From positions 106,481,610 through 106,545,609 of the forward strand of contig NC_092859.1 of assembly GCF_032062135.1 (NCBI RefSeq): a stretch of DNA of 64,000 nt, written 5' to 3'. The DNA is from Pyxicephalus adspersus (taxonomy: Eukaryota; Chordata; Amphibia; Anura; Pyxicephalidae). Below are positions 47,810 to 56,479 of this stretch, one piece after another. Under the pieces are notes generated by a model that saw only the letters and a program-made list of their open reading frames with translations, did no database searches and had not been told where the DNA came from. Both the position numbers and the translations under genes were made by a program. Every line of letters starts with the position of its first letter. Position 1 is the first letter of the stretch.

Positions 47810-49390
47810 TCCCTCAGCATGGTCTTGGTATACATAATCCACTCAATGGTTAATAGGCCTCGTACTGAAAATACCAAGCCCTTAATCTTGGTATTATTCC
47901 AAAAACATTGTGATAATTCTGATTTATTTAATTTTTAACTTCAGGCTTGAATTTATAGTAGTTATCCTCAACATCAAAAATATTTTTTTGCAGTAAAAGT
48001 TACATGACTAACTGCCAAGGCTTTTTTTTTTTTCAGTTCTATCGTGTTAGCACACTGAAATATTCAGATCTCCTGGATGTCAGTAACCTAGTCTCTAAGG
48101 AAAGCTTATTCTAGTCTCCAATATTTCCCCCCATCCCATACGAATATTGCTGCAGCTTATTTACTTTTTTTTTTCTAGGTAATCTTCAGCTAGGTCTAAT
48201 GATGTCACAGGTTCCCTTTGTCCTCCTTTTCCACCATTATTTACTGCAGCTTATTTACTGATTCTAAATGCTGAAAGGGGTAGTGCCGCATAATGATATG
48301 GTGCTGTACTTTAAGACCCCAGTTAGGGGTGTAGCCTGGATGGATTAAATGATTCTGGGCATTATTAAACCCAGAAAATGAGCATTGCTAGATTGTTGGC
48401 TGGGTGAGTTTGAAATAAATTGTTTTTGTGTCTAATGTTTTTGTAGTATTTTTTACTACTACCCACTAACAATTGTCTCCTATTGTTTTTTTACACACAT
48501 TGTTAGTTAGCATCGGCATCTAACTGTGGAAAAGCTTTAAAGTTCTGTTTATCCTAAAAAGAAAAAGAAAAAAAGAAAAAGAAAAATGAGATTGGTTGGA
48601 GTTTGCTGGAAAACAAACACTGCTGACATGGTGATTACATGGGTTTGAGGATAGCAAACAGCTAGAGTTTGTGTTTTGTTTGGTTTTGTTTCAAAACAAA
48701 GATATTCATCATGATGTCAAAGCTGATGTGGTGATCACATGGCAAATACTTGGAATTATTTTAAATTACCTTTCAAGAAGGCAAAATTGGTAATTTTCAT
48801 TCCAAAATCAATTTTGGTAAAATACCCATACTTCTCTAATAGCAACAAATTTAAAATTTTCTCTAAGATTTTTTTGGACCTTTGCAACCACCATACCATT
48901 TGAGTTAATAAAGATTGTAATCTAAAATGAAAATAGAATTTTAAATGAAAATGTAAACACACAGTACTGAAAATTCCAATCATTTTGCACTTTATTTACA
49001 ATTAATGTTCTGTACTATCTACTAAAAAAAGAAAAATTGTGCTTGTTGCTCTTGGTTAGTGCACTTTGTAGAGAATCACATTGATTCATTTCTGACTACA
49101 ATTTTTTGCATTTTTATTTAAAAAAAAAACCATTATATTAAATACAAATGAACTTCTTAAATTTTTTTTATTTATGTATGGACGAAAATAAGGGTACAAC
49201 AGTTTAGAGATCACTAAACCATAGACATTTCAGGGAGCATATATTATTTTTTAAAAATAAGAAAATAGTAGAAATTGATTTGACCCTGGATAATAATAAA
49301 AAAGATTTTTACCTGACCATATTAAAACATAACACAGTAAAAATAACAGCAGCTACTGGTGCTGACAGAATTAGGAGACAGATAACACAG
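47810..49390. other. Unique AT-rich DNA
   Basis: Only an (AAAAAG)n-type patch at 48554-48586 and homopolymer runs were noted. Confidence 0.4.
48554..48586. repeat. A-rich AAAAAG simple repeat
   Basis: About five units of A5G or A7G in a row. Confidence 0.85.
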
Positions 49391-49392
49391 TG

Positions 49393-49560
49393 CCCCTGAT
49401 TCATCATTGAAATCCGCGATCGCTGGAAGCGCGATAATACACGCGACCAGCGATCGCGGATTACCGCGGTCCGGGACTCAAGTGCGCGCGTACACTCGCA
49501 TCCTGAATCTGCCGGCCGGATTCCTGCCATGCGCAATAGGGGTCGCGAATCTGCCAATTA
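49393..49560 (+). mobile_element. CpG-rich hairpin element
   Basis: Starts 'cccctgattcatcattga' and contains a perfect 16-bp inverted repeat, AATCCGCGATCGCTGG (49411-49426) and its complement (49447-49462), around a CG-rich loop. It continues with 'accgcggtccgggactcaag' and ends near 'gcgaatctgcc'. CpG and CGATCG content is extreme for this AT-rich region. A second, inverted and shorter copy lies at 30848-30950. It looks like a MITE; its class is unknown. Confidence 0.75.
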
Positions 49561-49564
49561 AGGC

Positions 49565-50128
49565 AATTACATTTCAGCTGCGCACAAGGTGGTTAATACA
49601 ATGCAAAACAACATCTTATTACATCAAATACTTATATTTACTGTAGTCCCTGAACACTTATTTTAAAATATTAGGCCATGGTATAGAGCTTTGTATACAG
49701 CATACTGAGTTTAAATTCCATCCTAACACATAAATCCAGCCTCACCTGTTTGCTTTTTTTTTGGTATGCTGATGCTGATTGGAAAAATAAAAACCCCTTT
49801 GATTTCTATTTTTTTTTATTTTTTTTGTTATTCTGTATTTCTTTATTATATTTTTATTTTAAAAATAAAAAATGTTAAAAGATACAAACACCATCGTGTC
49901 CATTTTCCTATCAATTACTTTCATTAAAGATTATAAGGCAAATAAAGAAAATATAAATAGGGTAATAATTGTGAGACATTAAACAAAGGTGGTAATACAG
50001 ATTGTACACCAAAAGCAAGCACCCAGAATATCCAACAAGTTTAAACTTCACTGGCTGATCTGATCAAGCTCTTTATTATTAGAATGTATAGCCCTTTATC
50101 ATTATCAACCTTATACAATATGTCACAC
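49565..50128. other. AT-rich DNA with T/A homopolymers
   Basis: Contains T-rich and A-rich runs near 49800-49875 and nothing else recognised. Confidence 0.4.
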
Positions 50129-50131
50129 TTA

Positions 50132-50462
50132 AGCTGCGTACACACGGCAAATTTTTCTCGCCCGATAATCGGTATCGGCCAATTATCGGGCGAAAATCTG
50201 CCGTGTGTACAGTCGGTCGTCGTCCATCGTCCGACGACCGTCCTGGCGGATCCATGGACGATGGACGACGACCGATCCTAATGAAAGGGAAGGGGAGAGC
50301 GCGCAGCAGGGTGCCGCTCCGTCGCTCTCCCCCTCCCCTCTCCATAGAGCATGAACGGTGCTGTATGTACAGCATCGTTCATGCATCGTGCAGTCTTTTC
50401 TCGTTGGAAAGGATCGTGAAAGATCCTTTCCAACGAGAAAAATTGCAGGTGTGTACGCAGCT
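50132..50462. mobile_element. Multi-hairpin MITE with TTA target duplication
   Basis: TTA flanks both ends (50129-50131 and 50463-50465). The terminal inverted repeat is AGCTGCGTACACAC, extended imperfectly through 'gcaaatttttctcg' / 'tgcaatttttctcg'. Inside is a chain of hairpins: CGCCCGATAATCGG facing AATTATCGGGCG; a 'cggtcgtcgtccatcgtccg' arm facing 'cggac/gacgatggacgacgaccg'; GCATGAACG...CGTTCATGC with 'gctgta/tacagc' inside; and a perfect 16-bp stem CTCGTTGGAAAGGATC (50400-50415) with its complement. Ends and target site fit PIF/Harbinger. The 331-bp length and lack of a transposase make it non-autonomous. CpG content is high. Confidence 0.8.
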
Positions 50463-50854
50463 TTAGCTCTTTCTCACTAATGTGCAGCCGTCTTTCTCCT
50501 GTGCATGCGGGTAGTTCTGTCCCTGGGCGTGCCTGCTCTTCAAAGTTTTATCTGTTGTTGCCAGCCCATTCCATTGTAGTAGTCTTTCAATATAACACTG
50601 TCTTATTAGAAAATCGCTCATGAGTTTACTTGTTACCCCTTAAAGGAGATTAAAGGGCTGAAGGGAGGGCATATTGACAGGTTACTGCTTGGTAAATTAC
50701 CTACTGTACATACTTGCAGCCCTCCTAAAAAATAAACCAACTTTTTTTAAAAAAAATGTTATCCTTAAACTGGGGTCATCTGCAAATCGTTGATAAGTAC
50801 TCCATCAAAAAAAAAACACCTAAAGCCGACCTATGACCAGAATTTTTACTTTAC

Positions 50855-51065
50855 ATGAAAGGGTAGACAAGCGTTTTTTGTAAGGTAAAAATTATTTTTT
50901 TTTGTTCTTATTTTTTTTAAAAAGGGTGAAGCCCCCCCCCCTTCGCCACTGTGATATAGACAGCATGGAAGTGCAGAGCTTCCTGGAATTTGCAAGTCAT
51001 GCATTCTAGGAGGCTTCCGAGATCAGGCATGCGCAGACGGGGCATTTTTCTGTAATAGGAAAAAA
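50855..51065. mobile_element. Interspersed repeat of the GATCTCAC/GCGCA family
   Basis: Shares 'gcagagcttcctgg', 'aagtcatgcattctaggagg' and 'gatcaggcatgcgcagacgg' with 18265-18690 and 30140-30560, after a run of ten C at 50932-50941. The last third of the family is missing. Confidence 0.6.
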
Positions 51066-51114
51066 GGATGATCTCTAAAATGGTACCAGTATTGTATTTT
51101 GTTCAGACATTACA

Positions 51115-51440
51115 TTTAACCTCTAGTGTCCGGGGAGGCAGGAGGAGTACCGCGGCTGCATTGATGAATGCAGCAGTGAGAATCCTCCTGTGTGCGATCC
51201 CCTGGCACAAGAAGTTAAATGAGGGCAAGCCCTCATTTATCCTCTACTGCCCATGGAGGCAGGAGGAGTACCGCGGCTGCAATGCCTATTTAATGTACAG
51301 CGCTCCGTAATATGTTGACGCTATATAAATCCTGTTTATTATTAATAATAATAATAATAATAAATGCATTCATCATTGCAGCAGCAGTATTCCTCCTGTT
51401 AGAGAATTAATGTAATGAATTAAGTAATGAATTCATTCAT
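51115..51440. mobile_element. Rearranged fragment related to the 51446/62152 MITE, with an L2 tail inside
   Basis: Two copies of 'ggaggcaggaggagtaccg' plus 'cggctgca' (about 51135 and 51255) lie 120 bases apart. They resemble 'ggtactcctcctg' segments of the element at 62152 in opposite orientation. The second copy is broken by an L2 3' tail (51286-51362), after which 'cattcatcattgcagc', 'cagtattcctcctg' resumes the palindromic partner. Confidence 0.5.
51286..51362 (+). mobile_element. L2 3' terminus with (AAT)n tail
   Basis: Contains 'cctatttaatgtacagcgct', 'ccgtaatatgttgacgctat', 'ataaatcctgtttatt' and an AAT tail. Only the last 75 bases of the LINE are present, as expected of an extreme 5' truncation. 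Confidence 0.8.
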
Positions 51441-51445
51441 GATTA

Positions 51446-52099
51446 GTGTTGGTCAAATATCTCACTTTTTGACTCGACAGCTTTTTGAATAGGGGGATAT
51501 TGTTCGGGTTATCGAGCGTCTAATTTGAACACCATTAAAGTCAATCGGGGGAAATTTCAGGGTTTTTTTCGGGACTGTGTAGAACTGCAAGAGCAATCTT
51601 GCAGTTGCAGAGCACTAGAGGTTAAATGGGGAAATGGGGACAAGTCTCCCCATTCATCACCTTTAGTGCTCTGTGATTGGCTCGGGAAAGGAAAACCCTG
51701 ATGACGCTTGAGCTGTCATCGGGGATCCTCTAGTGCCTGGGGATCCCACACTGACAGGAGGATTCCTACGGCTGTCCAGCTGTGGGAATCATCCTGTCAT
51801 TTTACGACAGGCCGTGGAGTCACATACAGTTCCGCTAGGGCTTCAAGAGCAATCAGAGGAGCGGAGCTGACAGCTCCGCTTCCCTGATTGCTCTTGCTGT
51901 CCTAGGGTAACTATAGTATGTGTACTTGGATAGAGATTCTCTACCCAAGAACAGCTGACAGCTCTGCTCCCCTGATTACTCTTGTAGGTCCCATAAAATC
52001 CTATCTCGACAGCAGAATTTACACAGGCCGTTCTCGCTTACATGTTCGGTGAGCGAGAACGACCCGAGATCGAATTTTAAAATTTCGCTCGCTCATCCC
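51446..52099. mobile_element. Longer relative of the GGGATGAGCGAG MITE
   Basis: The right end reads 'cgctcgctcatccc' followed by TA, the same terminus as the element at 62152-62648. The left end 'gtgttggtcaaat' after TA is diverged. Shared interior blocks include 'gatgacgcttgagctgtcatc' (51700-51720), a GCGGAGCTGACAGCTCCGC palindrome, 'ccctgattgctcttg' and 'ggccgttctcgcttacat' + 'ttcggtgagcgagaa'. At about 654 bp it is longer than the other copy; part of the interior is repeated ('gacagctc' segments). Confidence 0.65.
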
Positions 52100-52104
52100 T
52101 AATA

Positions 52105-53055
52105 ATATACAGGATAAGCTTTCATTTTCAATAAAAGCTGCAGAAAAATGATTTCGACTGCATATAACAAGTAAATTTAGTGCAAATACTTTACTAAAAA
52201 TATACATGAAACCCAAAGGAATGAACAATCCTTTTTTGTTCATTTAAATTCTACATACAACAAAAGAGCAGGGATCCAGTTTAGGATAAAACCAGCTTTA
52301 ATAAGTTAAAGTTTTCCATGTCTGGTTTTCTCCCAGTATCATTTAACTGCCCTTTCTTTTATACATTAATGTGACTAATAGGTAGATATATATTATCCAT
52401 TAAAAGTTTGGGTTGGACTTTCCCACCTTAGATCAATAAAGCACATATATCCCACAGTTTTAACGTTGTTTTTACGTGAAGATGAGGTTAATTCTTCTGT
52501 CATCATAGATGGTCAACTGATTGACTTGTGAAGTCTAAACAATGGGTGAAAACTTGAGTTAGCCATGCGTCAAGAAAGATAATGTTAAGTCCTGTGATTC
52601 TGGAAATGGTCAGGTGTATTGAGCGTGACTGTTTCAACATTACCTGTCGAAATAAAGTTTGTGTTACCCTGTCAGAGTAATAAAACCTCTTCCAAATAAA
52701 ATAAGCCATACATTTAGAATAGTATGTTTCCAGTTCATTGCATTTGCTGAAAATAGACTGTCTTAGTGAATATGCCATTCTCAGTATATTGTTCCAAATA
52801 AAATTGTGTTTCTTTTTTTTTTTACGGAATGTAAATGTATAGATATGATATACTGATTTGCTTTTTTTTTTTTTTTTACTATGCTTTCTATTTCTAATGC
52901 ACTTAAAAACTCAGATATTTTAAAAAAAGATCAAATAAATGTACACATATTCTTTTAAGTTTAAAAAAAAATTACAATCATTTTTAATAATGTTTAGATG
53001 CAGTTTATTTAGGTGGATCATTGATAAATAGAAGGGAATAATGACAAATCAACTA
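52105..53055. other. Unique AT-rich DNA
   Basis: T runs near 52812 and 52864. No repeat family or exon supported. Confidence 0.4.
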
Positions 53056-53057
53056 TG

Positions 53058-53380
53058 CATAGTTACATAGTAGGTTAGGTTGAAAAAAGACGTAAGTCCA
53101 TCAAGTTCAACCACAAGGGAAATAAACATATTTTTATAAATAAAGCCCTATAAGACATAGTTGGTCCGGAGGAAAGCAAAAAAAAAACCCTAATACAATT
53201 TGCTTCAACGGGGGAAAAAAATCCTTCCTGATTCAATGAGGCAATCGGATGTTCCCTGGATCAACAGTCTCCGTTATTTTTACTTTAAAGCCTTAATACC
53301 CAGTTATATTCTGGGCTTCCAGAAAAACATCCTGTTTTATCTTAAAGCAATCTATAGTAGTTGCTGAAACTACTTCCTGA
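53058..53380 (-). mobile_element. CR1-type LINE, 3' part (C-terminus and 3' UTR)
   Basis: The minus-strand frame from the break at 53380 reads EVVSATTIDCFKIKQDVF, then LEAQNITGY and a stop. This is the end of a CR1-type polyprotein (family pattern: P.EVV.A.SL..FK..LD..L). The UTR includes 'ttcaacctaacctactatg' at its end, a sequence common in amphibian CR1-like repeats. It continues at 54160 beyond an inserted LTR. Confidence 0.75.
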
Positions 53381-53815
53381 TGTAAGGAACTTACCCGCCC
53401 TGCGAGCCTGCGGTGTCCCTGGGGTTCCCAGCCACAGAGGGAGACCCCTCAGTAGCAAGCAGCATAACCAAGGCTGCTCCTCTGCTCACAGCTTGTCTGT
53501 CTCTGCAGGCGGAGGGATCCGCCCTGGACTAATTACTGATCAGCCAGGCAGCAGCCCTTGCATCCCTTTGAATGTGGTTCCTGCTCCCAGCACTGTGCAA
53601 GTGCAAAGTAGTGCACGTCCTAGGGGTACTGTGGGAAGAGGTGCGCGTGTTACCATGCGTCCCTCTTGTACCCCCCGAGGGCGTGGCACTCGGCTGCTTC
53701 GCCCCAGGGCGGGACATAGTTAGTTTGAATTCCCTGCGGCCAATCAGCTGCAGGGGATTTACTCAGTCTCCCATCAGACAGTGCCAGGTGGCGCAAGGTG
53801 ATTGGTCATCCTGGC

Positions 53816-53822
53816 TATTTAA
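53816..53822 (+). promoter_or_regulatory. Putative LTR TATA box (TATTTAA)
   Basis: Sits 11 bases downstream of an inverted CCAAT box and in the expected place for a U3 promoter. Activity is unknown. Confidence 0.5.
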
Positions 53823-53963
53823 GGAGAGCCTGTCCATCACCCCATTGCCCGCTATAGCCTCTGTTACCACAGTGTGCTTGGGTGTGTCTTTGTGTGTTTA
53901 AAACTTCTGCTTGTCATCTCCTCAGTGACCCGGTCTGAACCTAACTCTGATTGAACTCTGCCA

Positions 53964-54031
53964 GCCCTGACCTCGGATTGTTATTGACCATTCTGCCTGC
54001 TGCCTGCCCTGACCTCGGATTGTTACTGACC
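53964..54031. repeat. 42-bp period tandem repeat inside the LTR
   Basis: The 26-base unit starting GCCCTGACCTCGGATTGTTA occurs at 53964-53989 and 54006-54031 with one difference. Confidence 0.85.
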
Positions 54032-54098
54032 TGCTTTTGCCTTATCCTTCTGTACCTTGCTTGATTGGACTTAACCCTTGCTGTGCTGTACCATTCTG

Positions 54099-54104
54099 AA
54101 TAAA
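54099..54104 (+). terminator. LTR polyadenylation signal AATAAA
   Basis: Located about 55 bases before the LTR end, as expected for the R region boundary. It marks the LTR's transcription orientation as plus. Confidence 0.65.
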
Positions 54105-54159
54105 CCTTATTCAAGGATATCTGGAGTCGGTAGTGGTTTGTGTGCCCAGGCGCATTACA

Positions 54160-54735
54160 CCTGAGGGAGCGAATTCCACATTTTCACAGACCTTACAGTG
54201 AAGAATCCCGTCCTTATCCGGAGCTGAAACTTCTTTTCCTGAAAGAGTGCAAAGAGTGCCCTCTTACTCTCTGTAATGATCTCAAAGTGAATAATGGGGA
54301 AGAGAGTTCTCTATATGGATCATTTATATATTTATAGAGGGTGATCATATCCCCCCTTAAACGTCTCTTCTCAAGGGAGAATAGATTCAGTTCAGCTAAT
54401 CTCTCCTCATAGCTGAGCTCCTCCATTCCTTTAATCAGTTACGTGCCCTTCTCTGCACTCACTCTAGTTCCACAATGTCCTTTTTGAGAACTGGTGCCCA
54501 AAACTGGACTGCACATTCCAGATGTGGTTTGGCCAATACTTTGTACAGGGCAAGGATTATGTCTCCATTTCTTTTTTCACCATTTCCATTCTCTTTTAAT
54601 ACAAGAAAGTACTTTACTAGCTTTAGATATTGCATGCTGTTATTAAGTCTATGATCCACCAGAACCCCCAGATCCTTTTCCATTTCTGCCCCCCCCCCAA
54701 GTATATCCCCCCTAGACAGTATGAAGCATGCATGT
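54160..54735 (-). mobile_element. CR1-type LINE, reverse-transcriptase C-terminal part
   Basis: The minus strand holds two neighbouring frames of one protein. KDLGVLVDHRLN, then YKVLAKPHLECAVQFWAPVL and KKDIVELE (54683-54459), is the thumb/C-terminal block of CR1-like reverse transcriptases. LSYEERLAELNLFSLEKRRL, then RGDMITLYKYI (54426-54310), is the next block. A stop lies between the two. The catalytic RT core and endonuclease are not present: the element is 5'-truncated near 54735. It was intact through this region before the LTR inserted at 53380. Confidence 0.85.
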
Positions 54736-54767
54736 TTTTATTAAGTCTATGATTTACCAGAATGCCA
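54728..54767. repeat. Partial duplicate of the CR1 segment at 54637-54667
   Basis: 'ttattaagtctatgat' followed by 'ccaccagaa' at 54641 reappears as 'ttattaagtctatgat' + 'ttaccagaa' at 54738, about 97 bases later, just at the 5' limit of the CR1 copy. Confidence 0.75.
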
Positions 54768-55131
54768 TTGAGTATACAAACCCTCTCACTGTTTTATTTT
54801 TACAGGCCCCAGAGGTAATGACCTGGTGCTTTAGGTGTAAAGAGAAAGGTAGTAAGAAAAAATCTGTCCTATTTGGTCACCAAATCAGATGTCCCCTTTG
54901 GAATAAATACTTTTAGCACTTGATCTTGTGAGAACATTTTGGATTTCCTGTAATTTAAAATACGAATGGTAATATGTCCTTGATAACAAAGGTTACTATG
55001 ACAGGGTTTGTGAATCTCCCCAGCATGCACACAGAGAGCAAATAAAAGTTTAGGCTATACACAAACTTTAAAGTGGTCCGAAAAAAGAAACCAAGGTCTT
55101 CTGCACCTTCTCTACTCAAGTAAGAAGTTAA

Positions 55132-55365
55132 AGTGGAACTAAACTCAAAACAAAATAAACACACTTACTTTTGCTCGGTATCCGTCTTCAGCCCAGCGCA
55201 GAGGAAGCACGGGGTGCTGACATGTTCTTCTCTCTTCTTTCTGTGTCACCGTGATCTCGTACTACGCAGATGTGAGATCAGGCGACATAAATGGGGAAAA
55301 AAAGATTGCTGATCTCACTAAGCTTGCAAACAAAGAAATCTGTTGCCACCATCAAGAAATAAGCC
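55132..55365. mobile_element. Interspersed repeat, AAAGTGGAACTAAAC / GCGCA family
   Basis: Starts 'gttaaagtggaactaaactc' and continues with 'cacttactttt', GC-rich sequence, 'gatctcgtactacgcagatg', 'tgagatcaggcgacataaat' and 'attgctgatctcac'. The same layout occurs at 61715-62010. The 'gagatc/gatctc' pairs form hairpins. It is a non-coding, probably MITE-type, repeat. Confidence 0.6.
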
Positions 55366-55369
55366 CTTA

Positions 55370-56265
55370 GAAATTTCACGGGTCCATCACTGGGGTTATT
55401 GTATATAGATAAGTGTCCATAAGGAGGTTGTGAAAGATCAACAAAACATGAAAAAAAGGAAAAACAAGTATTTTATTTTACAAATTGCTAAGGTATAGGG
55501 AGCTTTAGAAAAATAAATGTAATCAGTTTAAGGGTTAAATTTACACTTATGAACGTAGAGGAGTTTTATTATGCAAATTATCTGCCCCTACTTATACTTT
55601 CACCTAACTGGATAAAGGATCCTTTGAAACGTTTACTGATGACTATGACATAAAGAAGAAGTTAAAATTGCTTTTTTTACAATTAAAATACACCTTTCAG
55701 TAATCATATTTTAGTGCACATGATAATGCAGTGCAATGTAGAGAAGTTATTCATTAACTTATAAAATCAAACAAGAAATAAAATGAGAAGAACAAAAGGC
55801 CATTGTGTTAGTTCTGTGCCTAAACTTTGTTATAATAATATATTCCTTGTTAATTAACTGAAATTGTAACAGTAATATTCCTGTAATTTGTAATTGAGCT
55901 TTTGACAATGTGGGAAAATCCCAGAAATTTAGGCCCTCAAAGGATTATTTAACTGTAAAAACTCAAAACTTCTAACTGTAAATTGTAAACACTCAAGTTT
56001 TCTTGCAGCTTTTGTTCTTAGATTTTAACTCTTTGGTTTTCTTCTCTAACTTTGGTAGGACAGTCGTGCGGAACACCAAACCCAGAAAATTATATTTGAC
56101 ACAGTTTTAAAGTGACAAAGGAAGCCAAATAATTCCTTCATACAAAGGATATTGTGGGTATCAGTAATCACTTCTATAAATGTGGTAAATTACAGCAACT
56201 AGATGCACCGAAACGACATGGAAAAACTAACTAATGTATGAAAAACAAACTAATGTATGAAAAAC
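55370..56265. other. Unique DNA with a short tandem duplication at its end
   Basis: An 18-base unit (AACTAATGTATGAAAAAC) occurs at 56229-56246 and 56248-56265, just before the foldback element. Nothing else recognised. Confidence 0.45.
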
Positions 56266-56268
56266 GTT

Positions 56269-56473
56269 GGGCCTGATTTATTAAAGCTCACCAAGGTTGG
56301 AAAGGATACACTTTCAGCAGTGAAGCTGGGTGAACCAGCAAACCTGGAATGGATTTCTTTAAAGTCATTTGTTAGCAAATGTTTTCAATCCTGGACCAGA
56401 TCCATTTCAGGTTTGCTGGATCACCCAGCTTCACTGCTGAAAGTGTATCCTCTCCAGCCTTGGAGAGTTTTAA
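56269..56473. mobile_element. Foldback MITE, CCTGATTTATTAA family, both arms intact
   Basis: The left arm 56269-56358 (starting GGGCCTGATTTATTAAAGCT) and the right arm 56399-56473 are near reverse complements: 'tacactttcagcagtgaagc', 'tgggtgaaccagcaaacc' and 'tggaatggat' pair with 'atccatttcaggtttgctgg', 'atcacccagcttcactgctg' and 'aaagtgtatcc'. A 40-base loop contains 'tttcaatcctggaccag'. It is the best-preserved of three copies (3668, 27956, 56269). Confidence 0.82.
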
Positions 56474-56479
56474 GAAGTG

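Larger units (their letters stand above)
53381..54159 (+). mobile_element. Solo LTR of an LTR retrotransposon or retrovirus-like element
   Basis: Begins TGTAAGG and ends GCGCATTACA (terminal TGTAA/TTACA inverted repeat, canonical TG...CA). It is flanked by a 5-bp duplication. Promoter-like signals are present: CCAAT at 53740-53744, an inverted CCAAT (ATTGG) at 53801-53805, and a TATTTAA box at 53816-53822. AATAAA lies at 54099-54104, suggesting U3 to about 53845, then R, then a short U5. It is GC-rich and CpG-bearing. No internal coding region or second LTR is present, so it is a product of LTR-LTR recombination. The 5-bp duplication fits Gypsy-type elements but does not exclude others. It lies in the opposite orientation to the CR1 host. 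Confidence 0.82.
53376..54164. other. Target-site duplication CCTGA flanking the solo LTR
   Basis: CCTGA occurs at 53376-53380 and again at 54160-54164, immediately outside the TG and CA ends of the LTR. Removing one copy and the LTR gives a continuous CR1 sequence. Confidence 0.85.

Noticed and set aside
50079..50466. Several overlapping 65-98 codon frames on both strands
   Set aside because: They fall inside the hairpin MITE at 50132-50462. Palindromic GC-rich DNA produces mirrored frames.
53361..53901. 120- and 109-codon plus-strand frames
   Set aside because: They lie within the solo LTR, which is regulatory and non-coding. The residues match no retroelement protein.
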